NCBI GenBank assembly: GCA_034359265.1
Contig: CP136890.1
Coordinates: 71,363,501 to 71,427,500 of the forward strand
From: Canna indica
Lineage: Eukaryota; Streptophyta; Magnoliopsida; Zingiberales; Cannaceae
Reading direction: 5' to 3'
Length of the DNA: 64,000 bases
In this document: piece after piece, positions 56,643-64,000 of the stretch
Layout of the letters: every line of letters begins with the position of its first letter
Numbering within the stretch: position 1 is the first letter of the stretch
Notes under the pieces: generated by a model
The model's database searches: none
What the model was told of the DNA's origin: nothing
The model's input: the letters and a program-made list of their open reading frames with translations, nothing else
Position numbers and translations under genes: made by a program

Positions 56643-59600
56643 ATGGATGACTCCAATACTCCCTTTAAAGGGATCATCAAGGATGTCAAAGGAAGAGTCT
56701 CATGCTACAAGCAAGACTGGATTTGTGGACGCCTTTCTGGCCTCAGGTATATATATCACAGAGTGGCGTTTGCAAATACATTTGCAACAAATTACTTACT
56801 TGCCAACATTTGGTTCCCTGAAGTTTCATCTGGTTGTTTGGTTTTAAGAAATATATGTTGTTTTCTTTGTTCTCAGCATATTGGCTCCAACAATGTACAT
56901 TTTCTTCGCCTCTGCGCTTCCTGTTATTGCCTTTGGAGAACAACTCAGTCAAGATACTGGTAGGAACGCGTTCACGTCTATTTTGAGTTGCTTCACATCA
57001 GAATCCATAGCTCAAACTCATCAAATTGAACTTGTTGCAGATGGAGCTCTGAGCACAGTTGAAACTTTAGCTTCTACAGCTATTTGTGGCATCATACACT
57101 CAATTATCGGTGGGCAGCCAATGTTAATCGTAGGAGTCGCTGAGCCCACTGTCATAATGTACACATATCTTTACAATTTCGCGAAAGGAAGGGAAGACCT
57201 AGGAGCACATTTATACTTGGCCTGGGCAGGATGGTAATGCAGGATACTGAAAACATCCTTTAGTTGCTTTTTGTTTAGCCTTTCTGTGCATTTTATTTAA
57301 TTTGGTTCTCTTTGCTTTTTACCAGGGTTTGTATCTGGACTGCCCTCATGCTCTTTCTTCTCGCTATTTTTAATGCTTCAGCTGTTATAAGCAGATTCAC
57401 AAGGGTTGCAGGAGAACTTTTTGGGATGTTGATCACTGTTCTATTCTTCCAAGAAGCTATTAAGGTGTGTTTGTTGTTAAATTTGATTGGAGAACTCAGT
57501 TTGTGAAAGATTACAACTAAACTGGTCTCCCCTGAATGAAATCACAGGGAGCTGTAAGTGAATTCCATGTACCCAAAGGTGAAAACCCAACTCAATCAAT
57601 CTACCAATTCGAGTGGTTGTATACAAATGGGCTACTGGGAATCATATTTGCTATTGGTCTTCTTTTTACTGCATTGAAGAGCAGAGGATCAAGGTCATGG
57701 AGATATGGCACAGGTTTGTCTAAATTTAGGCTGCTGTAGTGAAAAAAAAAAGACTGATAGGTTTTACTTCTAATTTTATTGTCTGCTCATGGACGATGCA
57801 GGGTGGCTTAGAGGTTTAATTGCTGATTATGGAGTACCTTTAATGGTCTTGGTGTGGTCAGCCATGTCCTATGCGGTTCCGAGCAAAGTTCCTTCCGGAG
57901 TTCCAAGGCGACTCTTTAGTCCTCTTCCATGGGAGCCCGAATCTTTGTCACACTGGACTGTCGCAAAGGTAACAGAAACTTTGAGCTGCTTCTATTATTA
58001 TGAAAGAGTTCAATCTATATATATAAACTAAGTGGTTCCTCCTCATGAAGTGTAGTACTTTGCCATGAATAAGATCTTAATTTTTTTAACTCTTTGAGAG
58101 GATTTTGAGGTGTATGAATTTTGACTGTTAAGGTCTTCAGCTCATTGTATGTTCAATGGTTTGCAGGATCTGTTTTCTGTTCCTCCATTGTACATATTTG
58201 CTGCCATCATACCAGCTGTGATGGTGGCAGGACTCTACTTCTTCGACCACAGCGTTGCTTCGCAATTGGCACAGCAAAAGGAGTTCAATCTGAAGAATCC
58301 CTCAGCTTACCACCATGACATTTTCGTCCTTGGTTTCATGGTAAGTCGCCCATAATTTTGTTCTTCCACTATAATGCAGATTCATAGTCATGAAAATTAA
58401 ACAAGATTTACGACTCACCTTTCTTGAATCTTGATTCTTCAATCTTAGGTTCTGGTTTGTGGGTTGCTTGGACTCCCTCCTTCAAATGGTGTCCTCCCTC
58501 AGTCCCCTATGCATACTAAGAGCCTCGCTGTTCTTAAAAGGCGGGTTAGTATAGTACAAGCATTTTTGAGCTCACTTTATTCTCTACATAAAAATTAATT
58601 TGCACATATATGTTTAATTTTCTGGTCTTTTGCAGATAATTTGCGAGAAGATGGTTGAAAGTGCCAAAGAGAGCATACGGCAAAAAGCGAGCAACTCAGA
58701 GATCTATGGCAAAATGGAAGAGGTTTTCACAGAAATGGACAAGGGGCATACGGTGGGAACTGTTGCAAGTTTTAAATGAATTGATCAAACTAATGCATTA
58801 TTGTTTTGTTTATTAGACAATTATCTTTTGCAGTCCATCTCAATAGAGCAAGAACTGGAGAACTTGAAGAATGCAGTGGCGGATTCTAATTCAACAGTCG
58901 ATATAAAGAAGCAAATCGACGCCCACTTGCCTGTTCGGGTCAACGAGCAAAGAGTCTCCAATCTCCTGCAGTCTCTGCTTGTAGGTGGCTGTATTGGAGC
59001 AATGCCCGTCATCAAGGAGATACCGACATCTGTTCTCTGGGGTTATTTCGCTTATATGGCTGTTGACAGCCTTCCTGGAAACCAGTTCTGGGAGAGGATG
59101 CTGCTCCTCTTCGTAACTCCTGGCCGGCGCTTTAAGTTCGTTATCTCTTGTGGTTTAAACTCATGCTTATAATAGTAGACACAGCCCTCTTATGCTAATT
59201 AATTAAACTGGATCCTTGTAGGGTTCTTGAAGGCAAGCATGCTTCATTTGTGGAATCAGTCCCCTTCAAACAAATTGCCGTTTTCACCATCTTCCAGTTT
59301 TTCTATCTACTGCTGTGCTTTGGGGTGACATGGATACCGATAGCAGGAATACTCTTCCCCCTGCTATTCTTCCTCCTCATTTACATCAGACAACACATCC
59401 TCCCTAGATTCTTCCACCCTCTTCATCTTTGGGAGCTGGATGCAGCCGAGTACGATGAGATCGCCAGAATGCCTAGCCGCGCTCCCAGCCTATCTTTTGC
59501 GGTATGCATGAAGCAGTTATCTTCATGTTCAATAATAACATGTTACTTATCAATTTCTATGCAGGAAAGGGAAGCATCTATATCCGGGATTGATGAAGAC

Positions 59601-59966
59601 CCAGCTGTAGAAATGTGTGATGCTGAGATACTGGATGATCTCACCACTCGCAGAGGAGAGCTTAAGCACAGAACTAGAAGTTTCAACGAAGACAGGTTTC
59701 AGGTATATTAAAATAGCGACATTTCAGTAACTTCCATCATAATTCATCCTTATCAGCTTTCACAAAATCAAAAAACAGTAGAAATGTTATATCCGACCAA
59801 AAATTTAACTGGAAAACATATATTTTGTACCTACATATAACTTGATCCAACATTTGAATTTATATATATATTAATTTTGTTTTTTGAAAATTGTTTATAG
59901 GTTCATCCCGAGGAGAATACGAGGAATGTAAGGCATGAAGAAATTAATCAGGAGGAATATAATTAG
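56643..59966 (+). CDS. BOR4-like: Boron (borate) efflux transporter, BOR4-like, SLC4 family
   Basis: Plasma-membrane exporter of borate, an anion-exchanger relative; the BOR4-type clade removes excess boron from cells. I read 13 coding exons with GT-AG borders and continuous phase: 56643-56746, 56877-56959, 57041-57233, 57326-57464, 57548-57713, 57802-57968, 58167-58340, 58449-58544, 58636-58752, 58834-59135, 59222-59501, 59565-59702, 59901-59966. They give 674 codons plus TAG, the usual length. Landmarks: CYKQDW near the N-terminus, [114 protein letters not shown], and a charged tail with EILDDLTT and GELKHRT. About ten or more membrane helices are implied. The start is the first ATG after a splice acceptor. 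The EFHVPKGE and [10 protein letters not shown] wording favours BOR4-7 over BOR1-3. No break seen. Confidence 0.93.
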
Positions 59967-60167
59967 GCTTGTTTGCTTCAAATGATAAGAAATGATAGGA
60001 TAGGGAATAGATTAATATCCATTGTTTATTTAGTGAATGAATTAGAAAAAAATATAAATAGAAGATTATTTATATTCAATATACACCGGATTTAAAAAAA
60101 TCATATTCAATCATCCTTTATTTATTATCCAATTCAATTTTTTTTTATCCATCAAAGCAAACATATC
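59967..60167. mobile_element. MITE, 201 bp, immediately after the BOR stop codon
   Basis: Starts GCTTGTTTGCTTCAAATGAT and ends with the imperfect inverse ATCAAAGCAAACATATC. It is AT-rich between and flanked by ATTAG on both sides (59962-59966 and 60168-60172). The left ATTAG includes the last base of the Asn codon and the whole TAG stop, so the insertion left the reading frame intact and the transposon now forms the start of the 3' UTR. Family not assigned (hAT- or Mutator-like by appearance). Confidence 0.7.
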
Positions 60168-60344
60168 ATTAGAGTATTTCCACTTGATGAATTATATTAT
60201 ATTATGATAGACACAATCAGGTTCAGAAGATGAAATCAATCAGGTGTTTAGAAGACTTTGAAGCCTTATCCGCTTGATTCATTCACCGGCTAGGAGACAT
60301 GAGAGTAATTGAGGCAAATATGTATCCCTTCATATTATTTAATG
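60168..60344. other. BOR downstream flank, no gene
   Basis: Short host-type stretch between the MITE and the plastid-derived segment. It probably held the original 3' UTR of the transporter. Nothing else recognised. Confidence 0.45.
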
Positions 60345-62036
60345 GTATATGAAGTGTTTCCAATGCCAACAAAAAGTAATCCATTCAGACATTCAGTGAT
60401 ATTTAAGATCTAGAAAATTGCCAAATAAATGTGTCCCAAGCAAAAATATATATCACAAATAGTTCTTGTGCGAGTGAAATATCCACACTAGAAAGGATGA
60501 ATAGTGTGTACAATAAAAACGCTAAGTTCAATTCTAATTTTTTGGCAAGTTAATCAAGTATCAAATTTTAGCTACTTTCACTTATAGGCTTCCAAAATTG
60601 AAATGCAAGTGAGCAATAATGACTTCAAACACAAGTTAGCCAATGAACAATGCTAACAAGTAAATTTATAATGGTTCGACCAACACCATCTACTCCACTA
60701 TCTTGTCTCATCACCAAGAATTTCTAACCACTATTCTTTATAACTTGAATATTTTTCTAAAAATACAAAGATGATTTATCCCTCAACTCTATAGGAGGCC
60801 TCAACTATTATTTTGAAGCAAAAACATTCAATTATATAAAAAAAAATCTAGGTGTAACACTACACCTTCACATACACAAGCACAAGTGACAAATAACAAC
60901 AAGAAAAATAAAAAATAATTTAGGTTAAATGTAAAACAAACTCAATGAAGCTCCAACAAGTCTCCTCCTAGCATTTCAAGGCCTCAAGAATCGATTTCTC
61001 GGTTGAAAGCAAGACTTGGTGAAGTAAAGAAGGATTGAGAGTATGGAATTGAAAATTAGGGCTTTAGATTAACTCTTTAAGGCTCAAATACTTGTGGATA
61101 AGCTCAATGAACAGTAAGAAGTATTTTCCAACTGAAAATATGATCATTTGTATAGGTAGAGGTATGAGGTTAAAAAGAGCCTTTCAACGGATCTAAAAAG
61201 ATACGTTGGGCATTTCGATCGACCATCGGTCGAATCTTGGTCGATTGAGATTCGGCCCAGCTTTAGCCAAAATGGTTACTGGAAGTTCCAGTAACACTTC
61301 AGACGGTCGATCGAGGATTGGCCGAAGTTCGATCGATAACTCTTATTGATTTTTCAGGCTGATTTTGGATTTTTACGATTTTGGTCTATCAATGGGGTTT
61401 GGTTTAGGAAAAATATGGAGACGGGTGTTTAGTGGCCTTAGAAGCTTTTTACAACCAAAACTAACCCTAGACCTAACTTCCGACTCGATCGCCTCCAGAG
61501 CCGTCACGACTTAATTTCACACGATTTTTCCAATGAACTTTGTAGACATATCGTTCTATCAACCTGAACTCAAAACTTGATAAATAAGTTAATTTCATGT
61601 TTGTTATCATAAAGAATGAAGCCTAGGTTGAACCCTTGGGCCAACAAGTACCGTCACGTCTTAGGCCATCACAATGCATTAACTTGGAACCATTCACATT
61701 TAAAACATATTTTACTAAAATTAATGTAGTTGTATGCAAATCTAGAGTAATAACATGATGAACTAATAGGTCTTCGGGACCTATTATTAAGAAGAGTGAA
61801 TTACTATTTCCATTAAAAACATTCAACCAGCCTCGATATCCATATGCTTCGACCTGCATTGAATGTCGGGTTATTCGATAATGATAAGAGTACAACGAAT
61901 TCATATGAATTCTTACAATGAGCGGATTGTATCGATTGGACACATATAGGTTTGGTCAAGATTTATTTTTTTGGAGTATCGAAAGTGAGCATGACATTGT
62001 TATGAACATAAAGGCCCGAGGTATGGAACCCAAGAC
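60345..62036 (-). pseudogene. psaB: Nuclear plastid DNA: psaB fragment, split by a solo LTR
   Basis: Minus-strand similarity to plastid psaB (photosystem I P700 apoprotein A2). 61647 to about 62036 encodes [32 protein letters not shown] and GSKLM, then CDG, with the bases CATTCAATGCAGGTCGAAGC as in plastid psaB. The continuation (W-H-W region; bases TTCCAATGCCAACAAAAAGTAA and ATTGCCAAATAAAT) is at about 60345-60465 on the far side of the LTR. Substitutions, an internal loss of about 30 bp after GSKLM, and stops show it is an old, dead nuclear transfer. It is not a functional gene. Confidence 0.85.
60466..61646 (-). mobile_element. Copia-type solo LTR inside the psaB fragment
   Basis: About 1.18 kb, minus orientation: + strand left edge TTGTGCGAG...CACACTAG, right edge GGGCCAACA. 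Flanks AGTTC (60461-60465) and AGTAC (61647-61651); plastid psaB has AGTAC here, so this is a 5-bp TSD with one later mutation. It contains the block ATAATGGTTCGACCAACACC (R/U5-like) and degenerate GGTCGATCGA motifs. No internal region, hence a solo LTR. Confidence 0.8.
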
Positions 62037-62044
62037 ATAGGTGT

Positions 62045-62755
62045 GAGGTACACTATCACACTAGAGGGTGAATAGTGTGTATATAAAATCTTTAGGTCAA
62101 TTTGTAAAATGAAGTTTTTTAGGTTAGAAGTAATCTTAATGCAAAGAAATAAGATTAATTACTTAGAAAGAAATAGTGAGTACAACTAAAATTCAAGCTA
62201 AGCAATAAATAACCACCAAATTTATGCAAACACAAGAAATTTAAATTGGTTTGGAAAATATTGCCTACATCTACTACCTTCGATCACCACCAAGGATTTT
62301 CAACCCAATTCATTATATAATTGTTTTACTCTTAAAAGCGTACATCAAGGACTTATCCCTTAATATGTGAGGGTGCTTCTACCTCAATACCAAAGGAACA
62401 ACAATTAAAATTACACATCTAGGTTTGTCGCCCACACCTTTCAATCAAACAACAATATGATTATAATAAAAACAAGCCAAACAATAAGAGGAGAGCTCAA
62501 GAATATGCAAACTCACTGGAGCTTCTCTTTTTGCTACCTCTTAACACTTCAAGGCCTCAAATGATTGAATGTCGTAGGCTTGAAAGGCTTAAAGAATGAA
62601 AAGAAGGCTTCAGAGAATAAAACAGAATTTAGGTCTTTGAACTCGAGGTTTAAGGCTCAAGAACTTAAGTATGAACTCAGTGAAGTATTAGAGAGCTTTA
62701 GAACCCCGTTTCAAGGGTATTTATAAGGGAAAATTGATGAATCTATCCCAAATTA
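62045..62755 (-). repeat. Copia-type LTR, truncated
   Basis: Begins with GGTACACTATCACACTAGAGG, has the conserved AAATTGGTTTGGAAAATATTGCC block and extends to a TATA-like GTATTTATAAGGG near 62720. The U3 part found in the other copies is missing. It directly abuts the psaB fragment. Confidence 0.65.
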
Positions 62756-62885
62756 TGGGATAATTAACAAATATATCATAACTTTTTGTTTACAACTAAT
62801 CCATCCTAAACTTTTCACTTCATATCAATTATATCCCACTATCAAAAGTCTGTTAGTGTAACTGCTATTTTGTTGATGTGGTAGC
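62756..62885. other. Short spacer between LTRs
   Basis: AT-rich DNA with ATATATCATAAC and CTGTTAGTG motifs; no gene or clear element end. Confidence 0.4.
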
Positions 62886-64000
62886 TGTTGGACGAAATGG
62901 CACACTAGAGGGGGGGATGAATAGTGTGTTTATTAATCAATTAGTCTAAATCCGATTTTAATCATTTCTTTGATTACTTTAGGTAAATTATAATTCGACG
63001 ACTAAATGCGGAAGCGATAAATGATAAAGCAATTAAAACAGACAAGATATCAATGCAAACACAAGAATTTATAGTGGTTTGGTCCCAATGCCTACTCCAC
63101 TACCTAAGCACCCCGCTTAGGATTTCCAAACTAACTTTACTAGATTTTCTTATTTCCTTTACAACAAGGATGATTTCACCGGAGAGTCTACGCTCTTACA
63201 CCGAAGGCACTTCCACACCCAAAAGTCTCCACCTTCCTACCGAGAGCACTCTCCCACCTCAATCCTAAGGACAACAAGAACTAGTCCTAGTAAACTAAGT
63301 TTACAATGGTGGGTTTAAGCCTTAACATCAAGGCAACCACCAACTCAAACAAACCTAACAATCTAGGTTTACACACTTAATGTACAATCAAAATAAATAA
63401 TAAAATACAATAACAATTGGAACAATAAATCAATCAAACTATACTGAGCTCCAAAAGGCACTCCCTAGTCCTCTTGATGCCTTGAGATGATGAATCGATA
63501 AATTTTGAAGGCTAAATCAAGGTGTTATCCTGGAAACTAGGGCTTGCAGAGGGATGGATCAAGAAATGCTTTAGAATGATCAAGAATTGGCTCAATGGAA
63601 GCTTGGATCAATTGTTAAGAAGTTTTAAGAAAGGATGGAGAGGAGTATTTATAACCCCTCAATGAAACGGTAGCTCAACGGGCGAAAAACTAGTCGTTTC
63701 CGTCGTTCGGTCGCATGCCGGTCGATCGTTGGTCTACTGACCGATCGACCGCTCGAGCGACCGTTGGCTCATTCTCTCTGTGTGATCGACCGACGAGTCG
63801 ACCGCCAGACGTGATTCCTGTGATCTGCAATCCGGTCGACCGATCGATCGATCGACGCAAGTCTTCCGCGATTTCTTCACCAATTTTGGTCGACCGACAG
63901 GTCGATCGAATGGCTGCTGCCACTTTTTGGCATCAGTCGGTCGACCGCCCAATCGACTGAAGTGGCCTTCTGCCGATTTTTAACACCATTCGGTCGATCG
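62886..64000 (-). mobile_element. Copia-type LTR running off the window end
   Basis: Starts TGTTGGACGAAATGGCACAC at 62886, closely matching the left edge of the LTR at 29399 (GAAATGGC, ACACTAGAGGGGG). It shares the TAGTGGTTTGGTCCCAATGC and CCACTACCTAAGCACCCCGC block, so it is the nearest relative of the Copia element in CACTA F. The GGTCGACC array starts about 63700 and continues to the end of the window. Whether an internal region follows cannot be seen. Confidence 0.8.
63700..64000. repeat. GGTCGACC palindrome array, second copy
   Basis: Repeated CGGTCGACCG / CGGTCGATCG palindromes spaced about 50-60 bp, homologous to 30300-30640 but more diverged (GATCGACC variants). Open frames across it on both strands are by-products of the repeat. 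Confidence 0.8.

Noticed and set aside
61623..61943. 106-codon minus-strand frame as a nuclear gene
   Set aside because: It is decayed psaB; its two ends run into LTR sequence and unrelated codons.

Overview
This window is nuclear DNA of a flowering plant. One intron-rich plant gene sits among at least four classes of transposable element (TE), many nested in one another, with a scrap of plastid DNA. Species and monocot/eudicot status cannot be settled from the sequence. The only host gene that looks intact is a boron (borate) efflux transporter of the BOR family at 56643-59966 on the + strand: 13 coding exons, 674 codons, closest by eye to the BOR4-type clade. Miniature transposons lie just upstream of its promoter and directly after its stop codon.

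Layout. 1-4137: the 3' part of CACTA element A, with a broken Transposase_24-type gene. 4138 to about 16295: CACTA element B, with decayed TNP2 and Transposase_24 genes plus one captured receptor-kinase exon on the opposite strand. 16677-20430: a fold-back, MULE-like element with a 9-bp target-site duplication (TSD), split by a 2.5-kb solo LTR. 20431-21730: quiet DNA. 21731-22256: a tRNA-type SINE and the start of repeat E. 22257-35714: CACTA element F (13.5 kb), with TNP2 and Transposase_24 pseudogenes and a nested, gutted Copia (SIRE-like) retrotransposon at 29399-35490. 35718-36330: rest of repeat E. 37836-41725: a second fold-back element split by a second solo LTR. 42481-44216: wrecked Gypsy pol. 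44217-51388: a four-level nest (SINE, split by CACTA C, split by a third solo LTR, split by CACTA D). 51389-52880: second copy of repeat E. 52880-55520: AT-rich DNA with TIR-type repeats. 55690-59966: BOR gene. 59967-60167: MITE. 60345-62036: a nuclear plastid fragment (psaB) split by a Copia-type solo LTR. 62045-64000: more LTRs of the same type.

The insertion boundaries are well supported. For most nests the two flanks rejoin into a sequence seen uninterrupted elsewhere in the window or, for the plastid piece, into recognisable psaB. No TE coding region is intact; the TNP2 copies carry point stops, most of them compatible with C-to-T decay, plus frameshifts, so none should be autonomous.

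The signals ordinary annotation would miss are: (1) a roughly 130-200 nt stem-loop upstream of TNP2 in CACTA F and kept in the deleted derivative CACTA D, where both arms have changed in step; (2) an array of about 50-bp units inside the transcribed part of the solo LTRs, each unit a small hairpin whose stem ends covary from unit to unit; (3) palindromic GGTCGACC arrays in the Copia LTRs; (4) the captured kinase exon in CACTA B.
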